Source: Alisma plantago-aquatica (lineage: Eukaryota; Streptophyta; Magnoliopsida; Alismatales; Alismataceae). From it: 64,000 nt of DNA. The DNA is taken from the NCBI GenBank assembly GCA_963693085.1, contig OY856409.1, positions 1,614,995,711 through 1,615,059,710 of the forward strand. The letters run 5' to 3'. Of this stretch, positions 34,582 through 47,136 are shown piece by piece. The translations under genes were made by a program, and so were the position numbers. The notes below the pieces were generated by a model, which saw only the letters and a list, made by a program, of their open reading frames with translations, was not told the DNA's origin and did not search any database. The number at the start of each line of letters is the position of its first letter. Within the stretch, counting starts at the first letter, position 1.

Positions 34582-36781
34582 CTACATACAGGTGCATTAA
34601 TAAACTTTATGGAGAGGAATAAAAAAAGTGCAATGATAATAGAAATTAATAATTCAACAAGAGGACCATTTTATGTAGACAACAAAGTATTGTGTCTAGC
34701 GTAACAACTTTCAGTTAGTCGTCTTTAGGATTCATATCTAGGACCAACAAAAAGAAACCCAAACATATATAATTTTGTTGTTTAGTTATCATATCTTACC
34801 ATATTAACTATATCATAGTTCAATAAATAAAATCATTTTAAATATTGGAACATTTTAGAAACAATAATTATTTAGAGGAAGGTAGTGGTTCTTATCAGTC
34901 TGTATGGGTCGAAACAGACAAAACGATAGTTATTAGACTATCTTGTTTTTCACCAAAAAGTTTTCAAATGGAATCTTCTAACCAGTAAAAAGAATATTTC
35001 TATGACAAAAAGTTAACAGTTTGTGTTACTAAATATGTTATGTATGCCTTTGACAAAAAGAATATTTCTTTTAGAAACTAATAAATCGATCAAAAAACTA
35101 GACTAACTAATCAATATAAATTTTGTGATAAAGAACCATATTCATATTCAAGGCATGTGTAATTGAAGCGAGGCATTCAATTTAGCCATATAGTATAACG
35201 CTTTTTTGGTGGGGTAGGATGTGGTCGACATTACATGATGACATTGGTTTGTAGTAGTTTTGTATATGTATCTACTTATCGTATATAATAATATTTTCTG
35301 TATATTCATGTGGTTTGGTTACTGATAAAAAAACACATGGATTTTAGATGTTACTACGCACGCCCATTGGCTTTTACAAAAGAGACAACACAATCTTTGT
35401 GGCAATTTTCGAGATATTCCTTAACCTCCGATATCATATTATTATTTAATCCAATCATGCATCACTCACGCTTTTCAACTACCATTGCCATTGCCATTTA
35501 GCAGTAACGCCCAGCTCTCATCAAATGATATTCGGAGTATTTTCTCTCTGAGGTCTGTTCCGATGCTGTATGATCACATGGGACATGGTAAAACACGATG
35601 CCTGTATCATTAGTAATTCTTCTTTAAGAAAGAGGATTTCTTATTAACCCGCCTCCCCTTGCTGGCTAGACAAACATAATTACAGCGAAGTTAGATCATT
35701 AGTTTGTTGATGGCAACGCTAGAGTTTCCACTTATGCCTTACGGTCTGTTTGAATCATCATTGTTGTTCCAGTTGTCATTCGTTTGACTCGAAATATAAA
35801 TTAGGTTGTGGAAGCAAACTGCATGCATCTCATCTTTGTATCATGAAAAAAAAATAACTGCAGCTCATTTTTATTTCATGTAAAAAAGAAAGTACTTAAA
35901 ACAAACAATGCAAGAACTGGATGTAGTTCGTTTTTTTCTTCTTAACTTGTGGTTCTCTGAATCTTATCTACCTCCAAGTAATCAACTCATATAAAAGTTA
36001 GGTAAACAGGTAACCTTCAGCGCAGTGGCCCTTGTGTGCAATCTCGTTATCTTTTTTGTTTCTAGCCAGACTTGGTTCAGATCGGTTTCCCTACTTCTCA
36101 AAGACATATAAAGCTGTAATGTTGAGTTGTAAAAGCTAGTGTGGTCCGTGGACGTGCAGGACCTACTTCTGTTACATATGTTCTTCAGAGGAAATAGTAA
36201 GATTGGAGTTACTTTAAGATTGGAGAACGGAGTGTGGTCTCTGAACTGAACTTAAGTTCTGAGAGCTTGACTTACTAAAAGTTTAGCACTGGCAATAAAA
36301 GCATTAAAATATGACATTTTTTGGGAAAATTTCAAATGGAAAGATATATATATAGTTGGAAGAAATGTAACGATTGAAAGGGTGACGAACATGCTAACTG
36401 ATCACATAAGATTCCAAACTAACTGGAAGAAAGAGGAAAGACATTCGATCATTGTACGAACTGACGCGTGTTCCCTTTTCTTGTTTCCCTAGTGGCCACG
36501 TGACTTGCCCCACAGACGCAGCCGGCGAATGCGATCGTCGGGGACCAAACAAATTTGTTTTTCCTTCTCATGGAGCACATCAAGAATATAATGTTAGCTA
36601 GCTCGAGTTATGGATAGGCTGTCACGTGGTGCCGATCTGGAGATGAACCAGAGAACTGACGAGTGGCTTCCTGGATCTGGAATCGCACAGTCAGCTATAC
36701 TCGGTTTTTATTGGTGCGTAGGAGTCATCCTACATGTCCAGCGCTTTGGAAATGGCCCATGCATGGTGTGCAAGGGAAAGA

Positions 36782-36799
36782 GCTGTCGATATCGACAGC
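36782..36799. repeat. Perfect 18-bp palindrome
   Basis: GCTGTCGATATCGACAGC is exactly self-complementary. It stands alone in a mixed-composition patch just left of the second hAT-like element. Confidence 0.8.
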
Positions 36800-36888
36800 C
36801 CGCAACAGGATAAAGCCCGCCAACTGTTCGACGTAATGTTCAAAGGTAGCGGTAGTTGACACTAGAAGATGGGGCTTTTATACGGTGA

Positions 36889-37795
36889 TATGATGAGCAT
36901 CGGGCCGGATTATACCGGGTTTTGTCTGTCCCAAATCCAAACCCACATTTTAAAATGGACCACGCGCCAGGTTCGGGCCCAGATAAAATTGAAAAATGTC
37001 AGCCCATACCCGGCCCATATAAAAATGTTGGGTTTCGGGCCGGATTCGGGTTTGCCCATATAACATCGAATGAGCATAATAAATTTTGCTAGATCTAACT
37101 TGTTAACATGAAAACTGAATTTCTGTAAATGTATTTTGTGATAAACCTTCAAAAGAATGTATATACACTATATTGAAAGAGTAACAAATCATTTTCTAGT
37201 ACATGTGAATGTATGAGAAGTAAAAAATCAATGGAGTCCACAATGTTGTGCCTTTTTGCCTCCTCATACTATATGTATATACAATGAAATGGGTTTTGGA
37301 AGGGCAAAAGATCATTTGTCTCCTACATGTGGGCATATGAGTAAAAAGATGAGCATAATCTATGATGCACTGAGCAAAAGATCATTTGTCTCCTATATGT
37401 GGACACAATGAGATCAAAATAAAGAAACTAAGTATGTCTATTCATGTCAATGATGGTTATCTTACTAGTATGAATTCATTAATCATGTTGATTGATTGCA
37501 TAGTATCCATGTTGTCATTGGTTATGTACATACTACATATTGCATCAAGAAATTTGTATGTTTTTCTTTCAAGACAAAGATAGATGTATAGGTATATAAT
37601 GTACATAAAATATAATATGGGCATTCGGGTTTTCGGGCTTGGGTTTACCTCTGCCCGTACCCGACCCAAATAAAATATGAGTTTAAATTTTAAGCCCGGC
37701 CCACCCATATTATAAACCGGATTCGGGTCTGAATCGGGTTATGCGGGCTGAGTCGCAGGTCGGATCGGGCCGGCCTAACCCGATGCTCATCCCTA
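36889..37795 (-). mobile_element. hAT-like non-autonomous element, copy B (inverted, about 907 bp)
   Basis: This is a reverse-oriented copy of 13859-14766 with the same length, the same CCCG-rich ends and the same AT-rich core (for example the block encoding LCLERKTYKFLDAICSMY on the minus strand). The right terminus ...GATGCTCATCCCTA is intact, while the left is mutated (TATGATGAGCATCGGG). I could not find matching 8-bp flanking repeats, in keeping with an older or damaged insertion. Confidence 0.85.
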
Positions 37796-37799
37796 GATA

Positions 37800-38215
37800 C
37801 AATACCATGACGTGACGATGTCTGCATTTCTTTTGTTTGCTTAAATACCCCGTGGGCCTACTAGTTTATGCCAAAGGGTTACTCAACCCCCACCTCAGTC
37901 GGTCAGTGTATGGCTGGTGCCTAAGAAGAACAGGACATCTAAGGGTTACTAACCCCACCTTAGGCTTGGCCAGTCTCGTGCTGGTCCCTTGCGGGGGCGG
38001 ACATGCAATTTGGATTTGAAGGACCCATTTGGATGGGGTAAACCGGAAACCTGATACATATGAGCTTTTTTCCGTATACCATTGTTGGTAAGTAGGGTCA
38101 TGACTTTTGTGCACTGCAGCCCGCAGTGTAGGAAAGATGTTAATCCAGTTGGGCATTGAACTTGCAACATGCGGTTAGTAACAAGCCTACCAGTTGAACC
38201 AACCAACAAGTACCA
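37800..38215 (-). mobile_element. Possible tRNA-derived SINE
   Basis: On the minus strand, from about 38212, the sequence TGGTTCAACTGGTAGG fits an RNA polymerase III A box (TRGYNNANNNG) and GTTGCAAGTTCAATGCC fits a B box (GGTTCGANTCC) about 35 nt further on. This is the arrangement of a tRNA-derived SINE head. The body is GC-richer than its surroundings and repeats AAGGGTTACT(C)AACCCC. The 3' end and flanking duplications were not defined, so this is tentative. An old tRNA pseudogene is an alternative. Confidence 0.45.
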
Positions 38216-41200
38216 TGATAACATATGAGTAAATGGTAGTTCATACCCTCCGTCAATATATGCAACCACCCACTTCCGCACACAAGTAAGCTACTGGCTG
38301 GGAATAAGATGAACATGAAAGGATCCCAAATAAGTCTAGTTTGGCGTTAGTTTTGAAAAGCTGCCATCTTGATTTCAACAAATACATTCTGTAAATTGTT
38401 AATGACATGATATGTAACTTGTGACGTTGTGTTATACCCGCCTAAAAATTATCATGATGAAGCTAATTTCACAGTCATAAAAACGATAACTCTCAAGAAA
38501 ACTTGGAAAAATATGATTTAAATCAGCGGGAAAATGTGAGGAATTTTGAATTTAACTCCACATAAAAATAGATAAGGCAAAATTTCATCTGAAGAATAGA
38601 ATAGCAAAATATATTTATGGCATTCCTCCCCCAAACTTACATCATATTGTCTCAGTGGAGGCAAGTAACACTAATGATTGTACGCAGGAGTTAAGTTTGC
38701 TTGTAGGAGAGATGCAAGATGAATACAATTGATCTCTGACTTATCAAAAACAAAATGGATAAGGAAAAGGAAAATGTGACCAAAGATGAAGTTTGGCGAT
38801 CTTATTACGAGTAGGAAAGGTGTAAGCATCCCCATGTCACCAGAAATTGGTGTTTAACCTTTCTTTTGTATTCCTGGAAAAATAGCAGATTGGGTTTAAT
38901 TAAAAGTAATAAAGTAAAGAAAATGATAAGAAGGGGCTATTTTGTTGGTGGATCTTTGAGACTAAAGACAGTTGATGTTTTCTCATCATATTCGTAGAGA
39001 TCCTAACTTTTATGTGTAGGTGCTAATGAAGTCAGATTCTCCCATGGTAGAGACCCTTCCTGTGTATATAGGACCAAAGCATAGGAAAAAGAAAAGAAGA
39101 CATGGAAAAGTACTTCCAAATGAGCAAGATATGATTCATTTTGAGTAATTAAATCAAGTGGGGTATTGAATTAAATCACATAGGAGAAAATATAGTTCAT
39201 GCAATAGATATGAACGAGCAATTATGAACAATTGTGTATAGATATGCATATGTATAGATTAGAATAGTTATAATCATATATGCATATCAAATTTGATATA
39301 ATTACAATTATGCAAACTAACAATCTATGGAGCAAGTTGTGCGAGAGGAATGATCCTCTAGTCACACGATAATGGAAAATAAAGGGCGACGTAGTTGGCT
39401 CTGTTGCTTCATTGAGAGTCAAATAGGACAAAATGATACAACAAGTATATTGAGGTAATTATAAGCTAGAATTAGGATTCAGGGACTCAAGTGAAAGTTG
39501 TTAGCTTAGGTGGCAGATCACTGCATTACACAGGATGGACACGTGGTGGATCATGTGATTCCACCACATGACACTTGCCAGATCATTGGATTTTGTCAAG
39601 TCTCCCTAGTCAAGAAAAAAGTAGTAAACCAAAATTTTAGATTTTTGTAGGAATCTTCGAAAAATATTTCAGATAAAATTGATTGGGATTGAAGGATTGA
39701 GTCGTATATATAACAAAGTTAAAAAAATTAAGGAAACTAAGAGGACAAATCTTAAAGATTAAATCTCCCTTATTATCTAAAAGGATATAGATTTTTTGAA
39801 GATAATAGCAATTGACTATCCATATGATTTAAAAATTAATATTCAATTCATGATAATCCAATTGGAAAATTTATAGGAAAAGGTTTATAGAGAGCTAAAT
39901 TAAAGGGTCGCTAAAGTCTTGGAAAAAATGCCAATTGTATTTTAAAAATGGACTATGACATATGGGTGAAATGGATTGATTAAATAGGTGGGAAAATTCA
40001 GAAGCATATGGTATAAATGGAATGAATTCAATTCTTAGTTCGAGAGTTGATCTTATCTTGATCATTGAATGAATGACCAAAAGTGTTGTTTCAACAGCTT
40101 TTCCCTCTTAAGATAAGGTTTTGATATAAGAATGAGAATCATAGGCTTAAGCCAAATCTGACCCCCACTTTTGGTCATGAAGGTGAAAAAGGTGAGAATC
40201 ATCATATGAATGTTGGTAAACCTTGTGGGGAGTGAAATGCATAAGTGATTGAATTGTTCATAAATGGATAAGTCTGGGAGTCATATGATCATCCAAGGTT
40301 AAGGTAACATATGAAAAGGTCTTGGACTGTATTTAGGTGGTCGTCCATCCCCTAGAATGAAGACCATTATTTAAAGAGTTCTAGGTTTATTTATGATCTT
40401 CAAGGACGTCCCCTCTAACACTCTAGTTCTCATTCGATCTATGTCTAATTCTAATGAGGGGAAGTGAAAGAGAAAGAGATTACTGAAATAGATTGAGGTA
40501 AAGAGAGCAAGTGGTTTCTTTTCCTTCTAAGGATGAATTGGTGGATGAACCATTTATAGAAGGAATGAATTTGGGTACAAAGGACCGTCCATAGATGAGG
40601 CTGGTCTATTGCTAAGGTTTTCTCCTGAACCTAATGAATCATGTCCCCTAGTGTGATGATGAACAACTCAAAGAGTTCCAGGTTAAGTTGGGACTTTAGA
40701 AGTGTCTCCCATCATTCATTACTCCAATTCTTATTCAGTCTGTGTCTTATTACCTCACTTATGAATGTATTTGGGTGAAAAAGGTGGATGTGGAAGAAGG
40801 TCGGGCATGATGAAGGTTCGTTAAAAGTTTTCTATTAAATCAGAAGTATGTAACTATGAAAGATCATAGGAAGTGCTTGATTATAAAGGATATTGAATTA
40901 TTGTGTTTCTTCTTCTGTAATAATATACATGAATGTGTTATTTGAATCATGAGACCTAGAAGATAAACCAATTTAAGGGCTAGGATCACAATCCTAAAAA
41001 ATGGTTGCCTATGTAGGATAGGGCTTTAGTTTGAATGCAAGACAATTTCACCTTTGAGTGTAATGATTCTTTGTCACGAAACATTGCCTACTTTGTATAA
41101 GTCTTAAAGGAAAGATATTTGAATTATTTTTATAAAGTTGTTTAGTTTAACGTCATGATCCAAGACCCTAATTAAGATACCTACCAAGTGTAATGTTTTG

Positions 41201-42130
41201 AAATGCAATATGACTTCTTAGGATATGTGATTAAGTGTAGGTATGTGGTACAATTTAAGTCATTATTCGGGACCCTTTGGTATAGTTTAAGGTCACGACC
41301 TGGGACCTTTAAGAAGAGAAAATGGCTACTTGCAATAGAGATTTGCATCTCAAAAGACTTGGACTCAAATCTGACCAGGACTTGTAAATTAAAGTCAGAT
41401 GGAGGCTGAAAGAGTTGAAATCAGAAGTGTATGGACCTCATTAAAGGATTTTGGATCCTAGATATGATTGAGTCCCAAGGTACTTAAAGATTTGACCTTC
41501 GTTGTAATAGTGAAAATTTTCATATTTTTAAGGAAAATATTAGTTATGGTCATATTTTTATAAATATTTTAGTTTTTTTTTTGAAGTCTAAGTTTTTGTT
41601 TTTTAAGAAGAATTATGGAATTTTAGATGAAAATCTAGGGACATCTTTGCAATCATAGAACAAATTAGCTTTAAGAAGGGGGAATGAGTGTAGGTCAAGC
41701 TCCACCCTCAATTTCCCAATCTTGTGCAGTAGTAGTGACCAAGGAGTTCACGCTCAAGCTAGTTGTAGCAATGACAAAGGAGAGAGAAAAAGTAGGCAGC
41801 AGAATGACACACTAGGATAGAGAAGTGTGATGAAATAGACCAATTTGTAGATGTGTCATGATGGTGTGTCAACCATTTTTGTAGTGATAGAATAGTGGAA
41901 TTAGCCTTTTTTAGCATTTTATGGTGATTTTTAGCTCCATCCTACTGTGAAGGGGTATATTCTTTAGCTTCTCAGTCTCTAGTTTGCCATTTTGGCCCTT
42001 GGTAGCAAACTATAGTTTCTTAAATCAAGGAATTCTTTGCAATGTGGAGGTTGAAGATGACTGAGCTCGCATGTTGGTTTGTGACTCATCTATTTTTTCT
42101 CATGTTTTTGTGAGCGTCAGGCGCTCAATT
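38216..42130. other. AT-rich intergenic DNA, no gene seen
   Basis: No reading frame with recognisable content. A polypurine-like string (reverse complement of CCTCCCCCAAACTTAC) at 38625-38640 hints at the 3' end of an old minus-strand LTR element. A small inverted repeat GTGGTGGA...TCCACCAC is at 39543-39567. The rest looks like old, unassigned repeat DNA. Confidence 0.5.
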
Positions 42131-43819
42131 CACTAGCATAGATAATACCTTTAACATCGGTTAAAATGGCCTTTTAACGTCGGTTTCAAAGTGACACCCA
42201 AGTGGGCGACAGTAAAGGTAGAAGCCTATGGCGTTGGTTCTAAAATCGACGACGTAGAGTCGGCCCCGGTTGCAACCAAAAAAGAACCAACACTGGTAGG
42301 ATCCATAGTTTTCAGTTATGTAAACAAAATCGACGCCTATCCCTACATGTTTTTGTTGGTTATTTATGTAAAATCGACGACTAACTCCATTTCCAAACAA
42401 AAAAGTGTTTGGTTCGTAGTCGGTTCTAGGTGAAAATCAACATTACAAACATAAATTATCGTCAATTCTGGTTTACTAACAGACACCTATGTCAAGGCAT
42501 AGTCGTCGATTTATTATAGAAAACCGATGACATATATTTTTATTGACGGTTATTATAAATAATCGATGACTAAGTTTCTTTTTTTCTTAATACCCACTTG
42601 TAGGCCTACTGTACAGCTGGTCAGCAGGATCCATAACTTGCAGTTCAGTTCTGAAATGTAGGTTTATAACATCTTGTGATTTCAGCCTAATAACAGGCCA
42701 CAAACCTACAATAACAAGATGATCAAGACATGTATAAACCTACAGTTCCATTCATTTATATATACATCATGTGATTCACACACATGTAGAAACACAATTA
42801 AAACATGTAGTTCCATTCATTCATCAATTTTCACATTCACACACATGTAGAAACCTATAGTTCCATTCATTTCATCCATTTTCACATTCGCGCACATGTA
42901 GAAGCACATTCATTCATCTTCACATTCACACACATGTATATAGATCAAATTTTAATAAAGATAATTCAAAAAAGTCATTCACAAATGTATATATAAGCAC
43001 CAGATACATGCAGAAATAATGACACCAAAGTTTAAAAATGTCATTCTTTATCAGCAATACCCCAATCATAATTAAAAAAAATTGCCTCCCTTTCAAAGAT
43101 TTTTGCTCATTGTTATCTTATGTCATCTAATTGTTCTACCATATAGGACATATGTACATCTAACAGTTTTTCCCCTGTAATGAAGTCACTAGTTTTAAAC
43201 ACCTAAAAAGAGAATGAGGTATATATACAATTAATAAGTTTGATATTTTTATATTATCTAATGAGACTATATATACTTATTATGATTAAGACTATATATT
43301 ACTTGTTCTATGTTTTTGATGTCTTGTGCACCATATCTGACAATCATGTCCATATACCAGGCCATGTAGTACACACATGCCCAACTGTTGTCTTGTACAA
43401 CACACTATAAATTTTGACATATAAATTGTTAATAAATAAAAATAAGCATAGTTCACATAAATAAAATATGCATTGGAGTCATAAAACTACATCCACATTC
43501 TTCCAAACTATCAATTTCTTTTTCTTGTCCACATTTCCTCCAGCATTTTTAAAATCTTTAAAGCCCTATATATTAGTGTAAGACATTGAATTGCATTAGT
43601 AAATAGTCATGTAATAATAGATGTTAGTGGATATAAATTTAAAAAATTTCTCACATGTATAATGGTATCTTCAAATCGTGTCTCGAACGACCTAATTTGT
43701 TCCCCTTAGAATCAAGATAATAAATAGTCATTGTCTCAGGGACAACAACCAGTAACTCCCAATGCTTACTTCTAGTGATAAGAAAGTAAAAAATATATAA
43801 TTCAAAATCCACAATGAAA
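42131..43819 (-). mobile_element. CACTA element copy 3, left fragment, cut by an LTR insertion
   Basis: The terminus CACTAGCATAGATAATACC aligns with CACTACTACAGAAGTCGCC of the complete copy, and the following (C)CTTT...TCGG spacing is also kept. Decayed subterminal units (ACGTCGGTTT, AATCGACG) run to about 42590. The block GGTCAGCAGGAT near 42620 and the protease exons at 42990-43819 match 51070-52010 of the complete copy. Homology stops abruptly at 43820, where LTR sequence begins. The transposase half of this copy is not found to the right. Confidence 0.85.
43020..43819 (-). pseudogene. C48/Ulp1-like protease exons, CACTA copy 3 (decayed)
   Basis: Exons homologous to the 3' exons of the complete copy are readable. 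Near 43730-43770 lies HWELLVVVPETMTIYYLDSK, with the His and Asp of the protease triad. Near 43330-43410 lies VVQDNSWACVYYMAWYMDM, with the Cys region. Splice-site positions match those of copy 2. Substitutions and lost frames elsewhere suggest it is not functional, and its 5' part is removed by the insertion at 43820. Confidence 0.8.
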
Positions 43820-46800
43820 TGTCTAACGACCCCACCTCTCGGTAACCCCCAATTAAGGGAGACTCGAAGGTCAAAGCCGTTATTCAATTAACATGATCAA
43901 AGGTTCAAAAAATAATCAATAATAATTATGAAATTCTACTAACTAACTGGAATTTGGTATAAAATTAAAAACTTTACTTACATTTGAAAACTTTAGAAAT
44001 CTATCTATCCAGAGCTCGAATTATTCTATCTAATACTCCTTGCACTTTATTTCTTATTTCCACAATGTGTCACTATACTGTTTGTTCTTTCAATTGTTGT
44101 TCCTAAAATGCCGAAAAACAAAACGGTGGTCAGTATATCGAAATATACTGGTATGTGGGAACAAACAAAAGTTTGCACATAAGGATAACAATCTAATTAT
44201 CACAATCAAGTTAATTAATAATCCAATTTACACTTTTCAGTATGACATTCTCCACCGCTTTTTCCCTAACCCTTGCATACCCACCTTAGGGTTTCCTTTG
44301 CCAATGACTTAAGGCCACATTCTCAATCCTGAGCTTGGTTTCTGGGGGTCACCACTCACGGTGCCCACTAGTCATGCAATATCATAAGCCACCTTCTCAT
44401 TCCCGAGCTTGGTGCCTGGGGTCACCACTCAAGGTGTCCATTGGTCTACCCATCTGAGTCTGACCTTTGGCATCATCCATCAGGGTGGCATGTAAGTGTG
44501 AGAATCCATACTTCTATTATTAATGTGATAATCATAGTGACTTTATAGTTTGCAAGTATGAACATCCAAACTAATAATTTGCATTCAATGCGATTAATCA
44601 TCTGGAAAATCCTCGGGAAACTAAGGTGGTTATTCATAATTAACCACATACCTGATCTGACGATTTGAACAGAAATATCCATGCAAATAAGAATCCAAGC
44701 AAGCAAGCATTTTCAACAAGATCCTGAAATAATCACGTAATTCCCTTTTTATTATTCATGTCATCAAGATCCATTAAACCTAGCTCACTTCCTAGGGTTT
44801 CTAATTCACTTTTAGGGTTTCTATTGCAATTAGGGTTTCCCTTCATCTTTTACTATTTTAAACCCTAATTTAATGCAATTGATCACAAACCCTAATTATT
44901 TCCACATCTAATCCTTAATTCCGGATTAAAGGCATAATTAACCATTAATTAAGCTCATTAAGCCTCTTTTACATTAAAGCTAATATTTTTATCCCTTTAA
45001 TCAATGACAAGATCATTATACGCATTTATCATCAATTCATAGTTCATTATGGTCCAATTCACATATGAACTCGATTTGCCATTAATTCCACCTTTTATTC
45101 ATGACAAAACCCTAATTACTACATTTAGGGTATTTATCCACAAATTAGAAACTTCAATGCTTGAAATAGATTATAACCGTGAAAACTCAGTTCTATACAT
45201 GAAATCAAATAATTAAAGCCATTAGTAATTCTAATTACCAACATTTGGGTTTCAAGGCTTATTAAAAAATATTCATGCACATGAACATTCAATTAAACTA
45301 ATTATGTGCAAGATTCATCTTTTTTGATCTTAATGTATCTCTTTACGATTAACAGATTAATATCAACTTTAACCATCAATTAAACCCCACTAATCACATT
45401 AATCATTCCCAATTAGGGTTTCTTTAATCATCATTACATTAAAGTTAATAGCTTCCATTACTTTTCGGATTGCAAGCATAATCAGACTCCAAGTATATTT
45501 TTAATGGATTCCCCTCATTTTTCTGAGCAAAATTCATGTATAATGTGCGTCTATCCGAGCTATGGTTATTGAGATACGAATTTAACAAAAATACATTATT
45601 GTGGGCCAATGAGGAGGCGCCACGTAGCCTGCTTTATGCAACGTTGGAGGTCACTTTGGGAAATATTTTGAAAAGACAGAAATGCCCTAAGTTCATCTGT
45701 GGATGCTTCAGCCCGCGAAAGGACATAATGGTCCAACGACCCAAAGGTCGTCTTCCTCCCCACGACAACGCAACATGCCGCCCTAGCTGCGAATCTCGTG
45801 ACCTCTCCTCCTCTCCTGGGACCTCCGCAGCCATTGGGGACTGGTCCCCTGCCTCCAGCGTGCCCTTGTGTAGCCAAGGCTGTCTCAGATACGGTCATAA
45901 GGTTCGGGAGCAAGCCCTTCAACTCGCGATCTCGCAGCCATGTTGCAGCCGCGCTGCAGGTGTGTCGTAGGCAACCTCATGAAGTTGGATGCTCGAGATC
46001 ATCATCCGGTCATGCACAGGTCTTTGAGGAACGTCATGCCTTCCTCCAGATGGCTTCGTACTTCCTTGTTGCTCCAGAGAAAGCACCACTCGATGCTAGG
46101 GTTTTGCAACCAAGAACGACGAAGAAGGAGAAGAGATACATGTGAGATCTCTTTGGAACGTGAACCAGAAGGCCAACCCCTTATATAGGGGAGGGTTTTC
46201 ACACCCTAACATGTGCATCCACTAAGATGCAAGATCTTGTCCCAAAAGGAATCCAATTCCTTCATTAGAAAGTAAACTTTCTCTCTCCTCTTTTTCCTTT
46301 GAATATCCCCTATTATATGGATATTAGGAATTCGAAATTCCTCTTTCATCTTCTTTATACTTGCCCTTTTTAATCCATAGGAACGAAATCCTATTTCCCT
46401 TTCATAGCAATTACTTTCTTTTTAGCAATACCACATAATACATTAATTGTATACTCACATTAACTCCTTATTTTGAAAATTTAGTATTTTCTCTTTCTTT
46501 CCTCTTTATTGGGACTCCTTGGATCCCAAGAAACTCTATTATTTCGAAATCTTTTTATTAGATACTCATTATCCTTCTAGATGCATCTAAATGCATTATT
46601 TCACCTTATCTTGTTTATTTCTCATTAAAATATCTCTTTTTGAGGATTTCTCTTTATTTCTCTTTTATTTTCCTCATTGGTATGCCTTTTATCATTAGGA
46701 ATCCTTGGGATACGAAAATCCACCAAGGATAACTCAATTATACCTCTTTTCACATATTTTCCACATTTTATCATTATTTTCAATTTCTTTCTTACAAGGA

Positions 46801-47136
46801 AATACTTAATTGGTCTTTTCTTTTCTTATTGCATTCTCTATGCAACTTTGGACTCCTTGGGACCTAAGGAACCCAAGAGGCACGAAATCCATCCTTGGAT
46901 TGCATTCTTTTGCCTTCCAGAGGTTTCCACATATCTCTTTTCTCAAAAACACAATTATTCATTTATTAATTGAATTTCCTTGTTATTGGGCCCAATAGCC
47001 AATAAAGCCCACAACACAATCCTCAAGGCTATTGTAAACAAAATCCATTTATTCAAAGCAAATTATTTGTTCCAATATCTTTAATGTGAGAAATTACATT
47101 CCTCACTAAAGGAACCCAAAAATTGGGGTTGTAATA
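43820..47136 (-). repeat. LTR of a Ty3/Gypsy chromovirus-type element (3.3 kb)
   Basis: The right edge, on the minus strand, begins TATTACAACCCCAA immediately after a purine tract (AAGAGGGGAAGAA, 47137-47150) and the end of a chromodomain-bearing polyprotein; this is the 3' LTR position. The left edge is TGTCTAACGACCCC at 43820, inside the CACTA protease homology. A minus-strand TATA box (CCCTATATAAGGGG) lies at about 46178-46191, consistent with a U3 promoter. A short internal tandem duplication (GAGCTTGGTGCCTGGGGTCA-like) lies at 44300-44440. The open frames at 45536-46200 are judged incidental. Confidence 0.75.

Larger units (their letters stand above)
32649..36888. other. AT-rich intergenic DNA, no gene supported
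   Basis: No convincing coding sequence. It contains a short inverted repeat (33971-34040), a 149-bp tandem duplication (34071-34368), an (ATCT)n microsatellite (34540-34580) and, from about 36460, a mixed-composition patch with two CACGTG motifs (36497 and 36623) and an 18-bp palindrome. The 67-codon frame at 36610-36813 starts with ATG but shows no known domain and is left uncalled. Confidence 0.5.

Noticed and set aside
36610..36813. 67-codon ATG-initiated plus-strand ORF in a mixed-composition patch
   Set aside because: It has no recognisable family, no clear promoter or leader, and is short enough to be random. Kept as unannotated intergenic sequence.
45536..46202. Overlapping frames of 66-144 codons
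   Set aside because: They fall within the putative R/U5 part of the Gypsy LTR, in a GC-richer patch next to the minus-strand TATA box. They show no domain and have competing frames on both strands.
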